DNA from: Alentia gelatinosa
Taxonomy: Eukaryota > Annelida > Polychaeta > Phyllodocida > Polynoidae
Direction of reading: 5' to 3'
Length of the DNA stretch: 64,000 nucleotides
Assembly (NCBI GenBank): GCA_950022655.1
Contig: OX465587.1
Location: 33,669,716-33,733,715, forward strand
Below the pieces are notes generated by a model, which saw only the letters and a list, made by a program, of their open reading frames with translations, was not told the origin of the DNA and did no database searches. Positions 22,111 to 33,318 of the stretch are shown here, piece after piece. Numbering within the stretch: position 1 is the stretch's first letter; each line of letters begins with the position of its first letter. Made by a program: the position numbers and the translations under genes.

Positions 22111-22499
22111 CGCCATATAATAATCCCTTGTGACACCTCCATAATCCGTTAATCCCTATTTATATCCTAATTAAGTATTCCTGATCCCGAGAACGTTTAA
22201 AAAGAAAGCTACAGAAAGACAGATGTTAATGATAGTGAAATAATTATAACCAAAATAATAACCAGAGTTGTAAAAAGAAAACACTGATGACCGACTTTAC
22301 CAGCGATGATTGCTGGTTGTAAACAGATCCTGCCAGGTACAAGCGGAGCGAGCAAAGGATCACGGGAATTAACGATAAAAACTCGGGGTTTTTTTTTGTG
22401 ATCAATTAGGATTTAAAAGACGGTGCTGCAGTTCCCCGGTGACTGAGTGATGAGGAGGCATCCGAGTGGGGACTGATATCCGCCAATATGCACCGGGAG
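22111..22499. other. Unassigned spacer
   Basis: No exon recognised. A T/G run is at 22387-22399. Confidence 0.35.
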
Positions 22500-22937
22500 T
22501 GCTGTATTACCCACCTATTACGGGAGTGCTGTATTAAGCCTGATGCCCATCTACCGATTCAGGGTTGAGCGATTAGTTTCCAAATCGTATAGGAGTCGGT
22601 GAACTTGTCCCAGGCAAATTATGTAACCCTTCTCTCGACCGGCAGACATTGAGGAGATGGGGTGGTGGATATAAGTCCTAAGCAAATCGGTCTACTAATC
22701 GTTGGCTGACCCTTGCCTAGCTGTCCTACATGTACCGACTACGGCCGACTCCGTTAGGATGCCTTCGGTGAGCCAAATTACCTTCCGTTTGTCGCCGACA
22801 AAGGTACATGAATGTTCCGAAATCGGTAGATGGGCATTGGGCTTTACCCGCCTATTACGTTGTCTCCATAGGAAATGTATAGGGCCTCTGGAAATCCCTA
22901 CCTAAAGATTCTGACATGCCCGAATCTCCAGGAGGAG
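22500..22937. repeat. Module related to 1361-1470, split by MITE E1
   Basis: TATTACCCACCTATTACG before the MITE and TACCCGCCTATTACG after it, then CTCCATAGGAAATGTATAG, correspond to the left module of the element at 1361-1920. It ends abruptly at the inverted-repeat element beginning at 22938. Confidence 0.6.
22537..22843. mobile_element. MITE family E, copy 1
   Basis: 307 bp flanked by TTA on both sides (22534-22536 and 22844-22846). TIRs are AGCCTGATGCCCATCTACCG / CGGTAGATGGGCATTGGGCT. The 3-bp TTA duplication and TIR are PIF/Harbinger-like. Confidence 0.85.
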
Positions 22938-25011
22938 ATTGTAAGTCGACTTGGTACTTTTATGGCATTTTTATGGTTTTTGCCTGCTCAACCCCAAATA
23001 TCCTGTCAACTTTAGGCGCACCACGTTGAGTTGAGACTGTCATATATTGATATGGTCCTGTCGGAGTCTGGTCCGCACGCCTCCTTTCGAAACCTGACAG
23101 GTTGCTGTCGTGTTCATGTCGACCTAAGGCCACTTACGACGTTCATGATTCAGGTCCCGTTCACTTAAGATTTCTTACACTCACTTTTTATACACAGGTC
23201 GAGTTAAGGCGACTTAAGGTAAGTCACGAAGGAACGTGGTCCTTCGCCCCCCCCCCCCCCCCCCCCACACACATACAAAAATACCAAATGAAATGAAGGT
23301 GAATTGTAAATAGTTCCTCAATAGTTGTAAATAGTTCCTAAAAATTATCACGCAGCTCATTTATCTGTGGCATCACTCCCCTTTCTGCTTGGGGGTGTGG
23401 GGCTTGCGATACCACTATAATCAAATAGTGATGACAACAACTGTGATCCAACCAGCTGGGAGAATGATAAATCATCCGACAATGATCGCCTCTGCATGCA
23501 TGTGGACGGCTGCCGATCATTGGAGGCAGACTGTTGTTGTGTAGATGTTGGTGTGGACAACAGGCAGGATGGAGGAGGAGTTGGTGGCAGTGAACAGGCA
23601 ATGTCCATGGTCGGGAATTGCTGTTGCACCCAACACATGTCATGGGAATGCCACACGCCTGGTGGGGAGGTAATGTTAACAGGCCACTGTGATGGAGGTG
23701 GCTGCCACTGTGATGGAGGTGTTGACTGCTGTGACTGCTGCTGCACTCCCCCAATGAACAGCCGCGGTCGTTGTGGATCCACATTATCTACCATTATTGG
23801 CAGCCTCACTGCTGCCAACTCACAGTTGTTGGTGGCCTGACATTCCTGAAGAACAGTCTGCCTCAAACTGGTAGTGTTCTTGTAGTTCGTTCAGTACATT
23901 TTCTATGAGTCAGAAGGTTGTCTTCCGAAGCTACAGAAGGTGACAGGCCTTGAGTACTGGCACCAGATGACTGGGTATCACTGAGACTGTCTGTTTGCTT
24001 GAATGGTGATAGAGTGTGACTTCAGGAACCAGGAATTGGAATCTGCCCCAGATCCACGTCTCAGTTGCCATGAGCATTCCCGCACCCTGGCCGGACTTGG
24101 CCACCAACCTACAGATTTTTCCGAGCTTTGTCCTCATACTCTCATACCAGGTTTTCAGTTCTTGTGATGTGCGCCCCATGGACTTTGCCTTCTCTGTCCA
24201 CAGGCGGTCTTTAAGTGAGGCATCGCGGTAGCAAACCAAATTTTTGGAATATAGTTCTGGATGCTGCTGGAGATACTCGATGATAGCTTCTTTTTCTTCA
24301 TCGTTAAAGTTTGTATTACTTTGTGGTCCTCCACGGCAATGTGGACGTGGTTGGGGGAGTCCCTCCTCTGCCTGGTATGCCTCCGATGACTCTTGTTCTG
24401 TAGCGGGTGCTGATTCCTGGTCTTCTGATTCACAATCATGCAGGCATGCAATGGACTCAACAGCAGCATCAGTCACCAGTGTATCTGGTGGAACATCTGG
24501 AACATCTGATGCATCAGCAGGCAAATCATTCATTTCAGCAGTAGTAGTAGTAGTAGTATCAGTAGTATGACCCCTTTTGCGCTTCTGCTTCTTTTGAGGC
24601 ATTTTCATGGAGATGGTAGAGAAGGTGAGTTGTGTGTTCTTCAGCTGCTCAAAGTGGAATGAAGCCGTAACGCGACCTACTAGTACTAAGGTGGATGTGA
24701 ACATCAAGCGAAAGTTGCCTTAAGTGGACGGGCTCCATTACCCCCTGGGATCCAGACGGGACTGGACTCAAGCCGATGGCCTCTGTGAGAAGTCAGTGAC
24801 CGAAGCCTGGCCACCGACCACCGAGCCTGTCGACTTAAGTCGAGTTGCAGAAGGCCCTTTTGATGCAGGTATGATGCAGAAGGCACTTTTGACTTGAGGT
24901 GAACCCCGGCAGTCATAAACCACAGGGGGGTTGCTGGGACTGTTCTGACAGATTTTATGACAGTCAGAAATTTTTCGCAGCAACGCCCTGACAGTCAAGT
25001 CGACCTACAAT
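22938..25011 (-). mobile_element. 2.07-kb TIR element carrying a Myb/MADF-like gene relic
   Basis: The ends ATTGTAAGTCGACTTG (22938-22953) and CAAGTCGACCTACAAT (24996-25011) form a 16-bp TIR with one mismatch. TCGACTTAAG- and GTCGACCTAAGG-type subterminal repeats occur inside both ends (about 23118, 23198, 24829), as often seen where a transposase binds. Only a Myb/SANT-like ORF relic is present, with no transposase, so it would be non-autonomous. I could not identify a target-site duplication. PIF/Harbinger elements carry a DDE transposase plus a Myb-like accessory ORF, which is why I favour that superfamily. Confidence 0.6.
23357..24602 (-). pseudogene. Myb/SANT-like (MADF-type) DNA-binding protein relic
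   Basis: Minus-strand reading. The likely start at 24602 (Met followed by the basic MPQKKQKRKRG) precedes an acidic, Thr-rich linker, then a MADF/Myb-SANT-like helix bundle at about 24302-24087 with FNDEEKEAIIEYLQQHPELY, a Trp in DRLWTEKA and KTWYESMRTKLGKI; the spaced Trp/Trp and basic helix fit this fold. Upstream in-frame codons to 24707 exist but look like leader. After the domain the frame must shift near 24000, near 23890 and near 23870 to follow a continuous C-terminal part rich in Gln, Pro and Ser, which ends at 23357 in DDLSFSQLVGSQLLSSLFDY and a short tail. Three shifts mean it is broken. Such proteins accompany PIF/Harbinger transposases or act as host regulators. The TIR element around it argues for the former. 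Confidence 0.65.
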
Positions 25012-25224
25012 TCGCAATGCTGATGACATAAGGGGAACTTGGAAGTACCCGTCAAGATCCAGGAACACAAGGTTGGGGCTGTCGGGACTGTTGAGGTGAT
25101 GGTGTAAACCTAGCATAAGACACAGAGTAATGGAGAACTATATACACTGCGTAAGTACACACAGGTGTGTAGCTGATACACCTGAGGACGCACCCCGATG
25201 CACGCATCATAAGGTATATCATAG

Positions 25225-25358
25225 GGTATCGGGAGCTCAGTGGGCGCCGGTCTTAAAGCCGACTTTCCAACGCGATATCAATTATGTGTCTGAAGATGGA
25301 TCATCAGGCCTTTAAGTGCACCAGGAGCTCAGTGGACGCCGGGCCTAAGGCTTAACAT
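25225..25358. repeat. Direct repeat ending in a family A-like terminus
   Basis: GGAGCTCAGTGGGCGCCGGT (25230) and GGAGCTCAGTGGACGCCGGG (25325) are direct repeats about 95 bp apart. GTGGACGCCGGGCCTAA is the same as the right end plus target site of MITE family A, so a related MITE or a solo terminus is likely. Confidence 0.55.
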
Positions 25359-25439
25359 ATAACTGTCTATGAGTAAATTCAAATATAAGTACACAAAAAC
25401 CCCATTAAGCGTGATACCCTCCTATCTATAATTACATGT

Positions 25440-25622
<183 letters not shown>

Positions 25623-26346
25623 GTGAGACATGACATATAAAGCGAGATCAGAAGAACTGCAGCCACCTGGGAACTTGGCTTCATATAGTCAGGCTAAGCC
25701 AAGTGAATTCTTCTTTATGTACCTTGTCCCACTTCATGTCCAATAGTTAGGCCAAGTAAAATGAGTTCTTCTAGTTGAAATTCTTTTTAATTGAACAATG
25801 ATTCAAATCAAGTAATAAGGTCTTGTATCCTATTCCATTCCCATCGAACAACACACAGTACAGCACCTTTCTAACTTGTACCAAGTTTTATAAATAGTAT
25901 AAGCCCGTCTGCGGTCATTCAACGTATCATGGAGTGCCGTAGTGGAAAATACGCACTACCTTGGAAGTAAGTTATCATTATGATATGTATAGTAGCGTTT
26001 GTGATAATGAGACAGACTTCATATATGTATAATCCCACCCCCCCCCCCAAAAAAAGAAAAGTTTATGGTTCCCCCCCCCCCCCCTCTACCTAGCAAAACT
26101 TTACCCAACCTAGAAAAATTAGTTTTGCCTCTACAGAGTTTGTGATGCGCGATTTCTGATGGAAAATACGCCAAACAATTCATAAAGACAAATATACAGC
26201 ATGAAGAACCTTTTCCCAGAGAACAACTAATTTTCTCACTATTTTAGAGAGATTATAATTCTAAGTTGCTGTTTCAGTCACATATCAAAATACTTGACGG
26301 GTAAGCTGTTCTAAATCTGAAGATTATATGCTGTTTTTGTGACAAC
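25623..26346. other. Unassigned spacer
   Basis: AT-rich. C-runs at 26036-26048 and 26071-26083. AAGTTCTTCT / TGAATTCTTCTT are doubled around 25708-25772. No exon recognised. Confidence 0.35.
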
Positions 26347-26595
26347 AAACATGGGAGAGAAATATTTCATGTATAAAAAAAAAGAAAAAAAAGTGGTGTT
26401 CCAGTAGAAGCATCTAAGATGTAAATATGTCACTTCGAAAGATTTTGAAAATTATGACTGAAATAATGCCAAGATTATTTGATGATGCTGTTACCAATTG
26501 ATGTATATGTCGGAAGAAATTTGAATAAACACTGCAATTATAATGATAATAATAAAAAAAATAAAACTAAAATAAATAAAAAAAACATGGGAGAG
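26347..26595 (+). mobile_element. Short poly(A)-tailed retroposon with 13-bp target duplication
   Basis: AAACATGGGAGAG occurs at 26347-26359 and again at 26583-26595. Between them lies a 223-bp insert with AATAAA (26523-26528) and a 3' tail of AATAATAAAAAAAATAAAAC type. A perfect 13-bp direct repeat bounding an A-tailed insert is the hallmark of LINE-mediated retroposition. The insert has no ORF and no B-box-like sequence, so it is probably a 5'-truncated LINE end or processed RNA. Confidence 0.75.
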
Positions 26596-26861
26596 GCAGA
26601 AACGGCAGCTTCCACTGGAGTGCTAAGTAATTGCTAGTGCCATCATGCTCCTTGTCTGTAGCCTCAGATCATGAAAGCATCATTAACACTCTTGGTGTTT
26701 TTGAAGTGTAAAATCCCAGAATCGTATCAAGTCTCTCTGTTGAGGTGTTGGATCATTAACTTTTAATGATCTACATTATTAAGAACACACTCATTCGTTG
26801 ACAAAGAAGAAACTAAAAATTTGACCATTTCCTTCTGAAATCAATATCCAATGGGAGTATA

Positions 26862-27270
26862 GACTAGGAGAAAATAGTATGTTCATCAATGATGAATGGG
26901 CGTGCAATTATTAGTGAATGGTAATAAAAGGTTTGGGTTACATTCCGTCTACATGGGGTACTTTTTTTATACCCACTTGCACCCATTCAACTTTCCATTT
27001 CTGCAACAACCTGAGTCTCGGATCCAAACATATTAAGCACCAGTAGTTCAATGAGGTATTTTGGTCTTGAGAGATTGGTCATGGTCTGCTGGGCATGCCT
27101 CTGAGACCCTGAGACACTGGCACCCTGCTCCTTTCTCAGTATCACAGTGTATAGCACATAGATAGTGAAGGGATAGCTTTCTAGCAGGACGCTGGAAGTG
27201 TATTTGTGACCACTCTAACCTCTAGGTGATGTATATAACGCGCAAGCACGCTCTAATAAAGTGAAAGGGA
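26862..27270 (-). repeat. Dispersed repeat H, copy 2
   Basis: Inverted relative to copy 1: TAGTATGTTCATCAATGATG, ACCCACTTGCACCCATTCAA, GCATGCCTCTGAGACCCTGA, then CGCGCAAGCACGCTCTAATA at the end, which corresponds to the AGAGCGTGCTTGCAC start of forward copies. This copy appears near full length (~410 bp). Confidence 0.75.
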
Positions 27271-27983
27271 CTGTCTTGGGCATATTTCAGAGAATTGACA
27301 TAGGGAATTTGAGGGGAGGGATACCAGAAAGATAATAACAGATGGCTGGACAAGCAACAATTCTAACATCGGTACCTCTTCCAAATACAAAAATATGTTG
27401 ACCTGACATGCTGGTCACTATAGAGCTCTAGTACTCTCAACATGAAGTCACAAGTTTTTCTTTCTTTGGTTGAGTCTGAAATAAAACTGCACTATTAACA
27501 AAGGTCTTGTTTAGGAGCTATTACTAACAACTGTACGCAAAATTCATGAGAAATCTAACCGACAAAACCCCCCTATCCATCCTCTTCATAATATATTAGA
27601 GTATGTATTTGTAGCAGGTGATGCCTTTATGCATTTCCATACAGCATAGGTGATCAGATGATTTTTTAAAAGTTTTTTGGTAATTAATTGGGAAATAATT
27701 GATAAACATAGATGAAACCTTCTCAGAATGTAAATATGACATGATATTTAGATTTTTTTTTTATTCTATCAGATTTATTCATGATTATAAATGCTAAATC
27801 TAATTAACAAAAATACCACTATGTGATGCCACCTGTGCATTAGAAATTCTTCTCCAGTGTCCCCCAGCAAGTTTTAATGTGTGTTTCATCCAGCCCAGGC
27901 CTGACGCCGTACGCGGAAGGTCGTATGATTTCCATTATTGACCGTGGCAGAAACGCGTTTCCATTGTGAATGAAACGTATCAT
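27271..27983. other. Unassigned spacer
   Basis: AT-rich; nothing recognised. A short GC-richer stretch (27895-27960, CCTGACGCCGTACGCGGAAG) shows no coding family. Confidence 0.35.
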
Positions 27984-28276
27984 TATTTATCTCACCCCTG
28001 GTATTTTGTATCAACAGAGTTAACATTGGGAACTCTTATCCAACGCCCATGAGATAGTTAGGAAGAATATCCAATGGGTGATTATGTCACAAAGATTAGC
28101 CCATTAGTCAATGTGAAGGGTGAGATAAATTCAGAAACCTATTCAAGTTTAGGGTCAGGGCTCAATCCCATCTCATTTGAATCGCTACGTATCTCACGCG
28201 GCTTCACCTTGTGAATTACTACGCGATTCAAACTCGATGGTATATGAGCTGTGACCCTAAACGTTAATAGGTTTTC
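27984..28276 (-). mobile_element. Bipartite fold-back element, copy I3
   Basis: TTTATCTCACCCCTGG opens the module; GGGTGAGATAAATTCAG closes it at about 28119. The hairpin follows with CAAGTTTAGGGTCAGG / CTGTGACCCTAAACG arms. It is the inverse orientation of 1-298. Confidence 0.8.
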
Positions 28277-28485
28277 TCTATATCATTATATACCGGTACA
28301 CCGGTAATGTCTCACTTTTACGCGATAGCAGAAAAGATTCCGTTCGGCCGCACCGTGGCGTAAAATATTTTTACGCCACACCGTACCACGTGACTTGTTG
28401 ACAAGCAGAGAGACTAACATTCGGAGGTTGAAATAGGTTGATAATGTAAGTACAAAAATGACATTTAAATCGAATATCGGTATAT

Positions 28486-28606
28486 AATAATAAAAAGACA
28501 TGGTGAGTGTGTCTGAATGCCGTCTGTTCCTCGATATTTTGGCCAAAATATCTCTGAACAGATTCCATTCGGTCACACTAACCATGTCTTTCTATAATAC
28601 CTGAAG
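28486..28606. mobile_element. Hairpin element family M, copy 1
   Basis: Near-perfect fold-back: AGACATGGTGAGTGTGTCTG... pairs with ...CGGTCACACTAACCATGTCT, meeting at GATATTTTGG / CCAAAATATC. The loop is almost zero. Such hairpins can be precursors of small RNAs, but here this is only structure. Confidence 0.75.
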
Positions 28607-29033
28607 CCGCATCTCCTATGTACACCGCCCACTCCTACTCAGGTCGTATTTATGGCCCTACGGGTTACAGCCACTCAGTGGATACCTATAGAATGTAAAA
28701 TCTCGGTATTCTAAGATATATACGAGAAAAAATGCTGACTCTAGTTGCACATCACAAATACATGGCATAACTCTCAATAAGACTCTTCCTCTGCATTAGG
28801 GAAATAGAGTTACACAGTGTATTTTTGACGCACAACTACAGTAAACATGTTTCCGTATATTACTAAATACCTATGGGCGAATGTTGTACTTTTTTACTGA
28901 CCAGGAGAACAACTTCCGTTCGTCTCCGAGTCACAAAATAATATTCATACGTCCCTCCGTACCACAAGACCACTGTCATTCTGTCATTCTGACATGTTGT
29001 GAGTTGTAGAATGACATTCTTAATGATTTCTAG
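28607..29033. other. Unassigned spacer
   Basis: No recognised element or exon. Confidence 0.35.
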
Positions 29034-29200
29034 GTATATAATAATAAAGAGACACAGTGAGTGTGACTGAATTCCATCTATTCCTCGATATTTTGGTCAG
29101 AAATACTCACCTCGTTCTTCGAACTCGGTTAATATTTCTGAGCAAAATATCTCTGAACAGATTCCATTCAGTCACATTAAGTATGTCTCTATATATTACA
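29034..29200. mobile_element. Hairpin element family M, copy 2
   Basis: Same arms as copy 1 (GTGAGTGTGACTGAATTCCA / GATTCCATTCAGTCACATT) but with an extra ~45-bp nested hairpin at the centre: AGAAATACTCACCTCGTTCT ... AACTCGGTTAATATTTCTG. Confidence 0.75.
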
Positions 29201-29308
29201 CTTGCTCCTCGTTCTTCACAAGGCCTGTTGATACGTAGCCCCCTCCCTCCACACCTCTTGTGGGCTTCACGCTCACACAGAAGTGTGAGTTTTGTGTGTT
29301 GTGGGGAG

Positions 29309-29385
29309 GCGGGTGTAGCGCGGGTGTAGCGCGGGTGTAGCGCGGGTGTAGCGCGGGTGTAGCGCGGGTGTAGCGCTGTGTAGGT
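29309..29385. repeat. 11-bp minisatellite GTGTAGCGCGG
   Basis: Seven near-perfect units. Confidence 0.95.
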
Positions 29386-29439
29386 GTCTTGTCCGCTGAC
29401 AGCACTGAGAAGTAAACTAGCGTTGTTTCACTCACAGCG

Positions 29440-29830
29440 AGGCTACTCAGCGTCTACCCAGCATGCACCGCGCCCCGCCCAACGCGTGACTGGTTCCTCA
29501 CCGGCGGGTCTATAAGCCGTGTATGTTCACGCCGGTCACCAGCCGTGTCTTAACAAGCAATGGCGGCGCCCTGCAGACGCCGGCTCCGCGGAGCACGCCG
29601 CGCGCGACGCCATCTTGTCTTCCCGGCGTCCCTTTCGCCCCACGGCCACCACCAGGCGGCGCCACCTGTGTCACGCAGCCGCCGGAAGTCACGTGATAAT
29701 GACGGCTTCCGGTGCGCACAGCGCCGCGTGCGGCGGGCAGGGGAAGCATTGATTGGCCCCGGCGTTCCTGTTCTATTGGCATAGCTAGCGTAATGAGAGC
29801 GTCCCGCCCGCCGGGGCTCCCCTAGCGGCC
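29440..29830. promoter_or_regulatory. CpG-rich promoter-like island 1
   Basis: High density of CpG with clustered motifs: CAAGATGGCG (YY1-like, minus, 29608-29617), GGAAGTCACGTGA (ETS plus E-box, 29685), CTTCCGGT (29706), two inverted CCAAT boxes (GATTGGCC 29750, CTATTGGC 29773), and CCACCAGGCGGCGCCA (CTCF-like, 29647). This is the usual make-up of an animal housekeeping, possibly bidirectional, promoter. ORFs of 74-108 aa on both strands are GC-driven and I do not accept them as exons. Confidence 0.5.
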
Positions 29831-29929
29831 AGCGGGGCACAGGTGTTCCTGTTGGCGACGCGGGACGCGCGGCCATTGATCGGGAGAGGGCGCTGGCAGC
29901 GGTCTGCAGGGGCTGGCGTCCCGACAGAG

Positions 29930-30475
29930 GGCGTGAGGAGAGGGGGAGGGGTGGAGGCGGTCACCCTATCAAGGGACGGGTTCAGGGTGAGGAGAGGGGG
30001 AGGGGTGGGAGCGGTCACCCTGTCAAGGGACGGGTTCAGGGTGAGGGGAGAGGGAGGGGTGGGGGCAGTCACCCCGTCAAGGGACGGGTTCAGGGTGAGG
30101 AGAGGGGGAGGGGTGGGGGCGGTCACCCCGTCAAGGGACGGGTTCAGGGTGAGGAGAGGGGGAGGGGTGGGGGCGGTCACCCCGTCAAGGGACGGGTTCA
30201 GGGTGCGGAGAGGGGGAGGGGTGGGGGCGGTCACCCCGTCAAGGGACGGGTTCAGGGTGCGGAGAGGGGGAGGGGTGCGGGCGGTCACCCTGTCAAGGGA
30301 CGGGTTCAGGGTGAGGAGAGGGGGAGGGGTGGGGGCGGTCACCCCGTCAAGGGACGGGTTCAGGGTGAGGAGAGGGAGTGGGGGGGGGGGGGGCAGTCAC
30401 CCTTTCAAGGGACGGGTTCAGGGTGAGGAGAGAGGGAGGGGTGGGGCGGTCACCCTGTCTGGGTTTATAAGAGTG
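29930..30475. repeat. 54-bp GC-rich minisatellite
   Basis: About 10 units of GGGACGGGTTCAGGGTGAGG plus GAGGGGTGGGGGCGGTCACC. The unit is a multiple of three, so both strands carry long open frames (230 aa +, 185 aa -) with 18-residue repeats. They are artefacts of the array unless shown otherwise. Confidence 0.95.
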
Positions 30476-31255
30476 GTATCCTTGAATCATTACCACTCAG
30501 TGTGTGCCCCTTACGCATCACCCACCAGACATTGATAATCGAAATGTAAAATGAAGGGAAAAATTACACTTTGTAGATTCAGAAACTGCTTTTATTTCTA
30601 CACCAAGCCTTTGGTATTCAAACATATCTGCAATTTTCCTGTACGCATATATGATGACTGACCAAATTAAATCAAGGTTTATAAGGGTAGTATCCCTCAA
30701 ATCATTATCACTCAAAATCTGCCCCTTACACATCCCCCACCCCACCTTGATAATCGAATACAAAATGAAAGAAAAGATTCCACTTTGTATAGTCGGAAAC
30801 TGCTTCAATTTCTACACCAACCGTTTGATATTTGGAAATATCTGCAATTTTCTTGTACACATATGATGACTGACCAAATTAAACCAAGGTTCATAAGGGT
30901 GGTATTCTTCAAATCATTACCACTCAGTATCTGCCCCTCACCCATTTAAAAAAAATTATTTTCAGGTAACAAAAGTTTTACGACAAGCATTATTCACAAC
31001 GGTAGTTGCGATCTTCCATAATGAAGTCACAATTATACATATAAGCATATTACAGGACAGGACATCTAGATAATCCAAATATAAAATGAAGGAAATGATT
31101 CAACTATGTAAATATATTCGGAGATTTAATTTCTACACCAACCCTTTGGTACTTAAACATGTCTGCAATTCTCCTGTATATATATTATGGCTGACCAAAT
31201 TAAATCCAGCTTCATAAGGGTGGTATCCTTCAAATCATCACCCCTCAGTGTCCCT
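30465..31255. repeat. ~212-bp tandem repeat, 3.7 copies
   Basis: ATAAGGGTGGTATCCTTCAA-type starts are at about 30465, 30680, 30892 and 31212. Other shared blocks are TTTCTACACCAA, ATATCTGCAATTTTC and ATGACTGACCAAATTAAA. The third unit carries a ~107-bp insertion (about 30960-31068), which explains its longer spacing. Confidence 0.85.
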
Positions 31256-31559
31256 CACTCCCCCCCCCCCACACACACACACACACACGCCACCTATTGT
31301 TATCTACAATAACGCTGCGGCTCCACCAATAACTCAGCCCCACCCTGTGTCTCACATACCAGTTATGAGCTCTCACGTATTGACCGGCGAGAAGCGGTTA
31401 TAACTACGGACAAAGCGGCCCACAACAAGTCCATTGTCCAGTCCCTGGCTCTCAGAGCTATCTGTGACCTGCTGGTAAATAGAACCCCAGGTGGCCGTGA
31501 TGCAACCATCCACTGTGTTTCTGTAAACATCGCTAGGTGTCAATATCAAGCCGCTCTGT

Positions 31560-31700
31560 GAACGCCCCTTGTTATCTCCCCGCTGATTGGCCAGCTTGTG
31601 TCGCGCGCGGTTATTGGCTGAGGCGTGTCAACATGGCGGCGTACATTGATTCGGGGCTCTCTCGGAAGGCTCTATACGTGTGTCTGGGGTGTTGACAGTC
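31560..31700 (+). promoter_or_regulatory. Promoter-like region 2 with possible first codons
   Basis: Two inverted CCAAT boxes (CTGATTGGCC 31583, TTATTGGCTG 31611) lie 20-45 bp upstream of AACATGGCGGCGTAC (31630), which is both a YY1-like site and an ATG in good context. The ATG opens only ~20 codons (MAAYIDSGLSRKALYV...) before a stop, with GTGTGT nearby as a possible donor. It could be a short 5' exon. No homology is recognised. Confidence 0.35.
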
Positions 31701-31970
31701 GGGTGTGAGGTGTGGAGTCCTCTTGTCTACAATACCCACACCTGTTTGGAGACTCGAGTCAACGCAAACTTTCCCCAGTCCCCAGAGGCGCAAAGCCGTG
31801 CTTGTCAATAATTGGAAATTTAAGATACGCAGCCATTGTGAATTTGATAGGTACCTACATCAGATGTGGTCGTATTTAGATGCCAAATTCTCCAGCTTAT
31901 TCCTGCCTAATTGTGGCCAAATGCTAACGAAAAATTCACACATAATATACATATATATATATATATACCT

Positions 31971-32072
31971 ATGGCCGAACGTCTATGAAATACTACCCGC
32001 TGCTCGGGGTCCAGTATAAATAATGTTCGGGCGCACTGAGGCCGTAGTGAATATTCGGGCGCACTGTGACCA
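31971..32072 (+). repeat. Dispersed repeat T, copy 1
   Basis: ATGAAATACTACCCGCTGCT, ATAATGTTCGGGCGCACTGA and a second TTCGGGCGCACTGTG match, inverted, 38690-38783. A short (AT)n tract precedes it at 31950-31965. Confidence 0.65.
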
Positions 32073-33004
32073 TTGGGTCAATTGGTACATTTAATAAGTA
32101 TATAAAATGGCGTTTTTTAAAATATTTAGTTATGTAGTACATGTAATAAGAAACCGTAGTGATTGAGCCCGTAGGGATGCTATTCTCGGCCTTTTGATGC
32201 CAGAAATATGTCCCTCCAGCTGCGGCGTCGGGACGTATTCATGGCATAAAAAGACCTCGATTAGCCATCCTTTCAGGCTAATACTCGTGTATTACTGCGC
32301 GTCAACCCTTCGTGCCCACAAAATCATCGGTTGTTGTCCATGTAATCCCTGTTTCAAGTTGTTGCATGGTAGTCAGAGCTGGGTAAGTAGTACTAAAGAA
32401 GGGCGTAATTCACAGGCGAGAAATAGTCCTTATCGCATCACAACGCGTAGGAATACAGCTCGCGGCTGCTGATTTGTGTGAAGCGGCGGAACATAGATCG
32501 ACCCAGACCGAGTGAAAGATTTATAATGTGTGCACGTTAATCACTAGCAACAATCAATAAACAAAACAAAAAAAGGTTTGCGTTTCTAGCAGACGGCTCT
32601 ATCGGGTCTCGATGGAACTACTTTCTTTTATTCACGAGGCGTTGATTTGCTCGTGGGACTACTTTTTTTATTCACCAAGGTGTTGATTTGCTTAGGAACA
32701 TTGCTATTGCCTAATTAGGTCAAATCAGATTATTTTAGTGATGAAGCAAGATTATAGGTATAGGTATCCCTATGTATATTCTGATGATATATAAATGTAG
32801 GGCAGCATCTGTGGCAATATGATAAGGGACTTTAATAGATGAAAATCCCCGCTCAGCAGTTTGTCTTAATGGTTGATATTTTAACCCCATTCATCCAACG
32901 ACTACAAGTCTGGTACTCTGTAACACAGGAATAACAGATTCCATTCAGTCACACTGATCATGATTCTGATTATAATATGTATTCCAAAGCGAGCGTTTTA
33001 TGCA
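32073..33004. other. Unassigned spacer with a half-hairpin
   Basis: 32270-32330 (CTCGTGTATTACTGCGCGTC AACCC) looks like one arm of the fold-back family. AACAGATTCCATTCAGTCAC at about 32934 is a fragment of hairpin family M. GGTGTTGATTTGCT-type sequence is doubled at about 32640 and 32680. Confidence 0.45.
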
Positions 33005-33318
33005 TTTTATCCTACCCCTAATAAAACAATAATCAGCTTAACTTTGGGTCACTGTATTCGGTCTGGAGTTCAGAAAAATTAAAAATATCGCTCTAGTGGG
33101 ATACACTTGACAAAAGACGTCATTTGTTAATGTAGAAGTAATTTAGACGGGCAGGGTAGGATAAATTCTAAACCAAACTCGAGTTAGTCATGTCATTGTT
33201 CATCACACTCCGGCAAGATCGCGTATTACTGCTCTCGACTTCGCCTCACCCAGTAATACGCTATCTTGCCGGAGTGCGATGAACAACAACATGACTAACT
33301 CTTGTTTGGTTTCTCCAT
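33005..33318. mobile_element. Bipartite fold-back element, TTTATCCTACCCC variant
   Basis: The module from TTTTATCCTACCCCTAAT to GCAGGGTAGGATAAATTC (about 33165) is joined to a hairpin 33180-33305 with arms CACTCCGGCAAGATCGCGTA / TACGCTATCTTGCCGGAGTG around CTCTCGACTTCGCCTCACC. Same architecture as family I with different ends. Confidence 0.8.

Noticed and set aside
29785..30535. Long open frames of 185 aa (-) and 230 aa (+)
   Set aside because: They follow the 54-bp minisatellite, whose unit is a multiple of three and lacks stops; 18-residue periodicity on both strands, no start context or domain.
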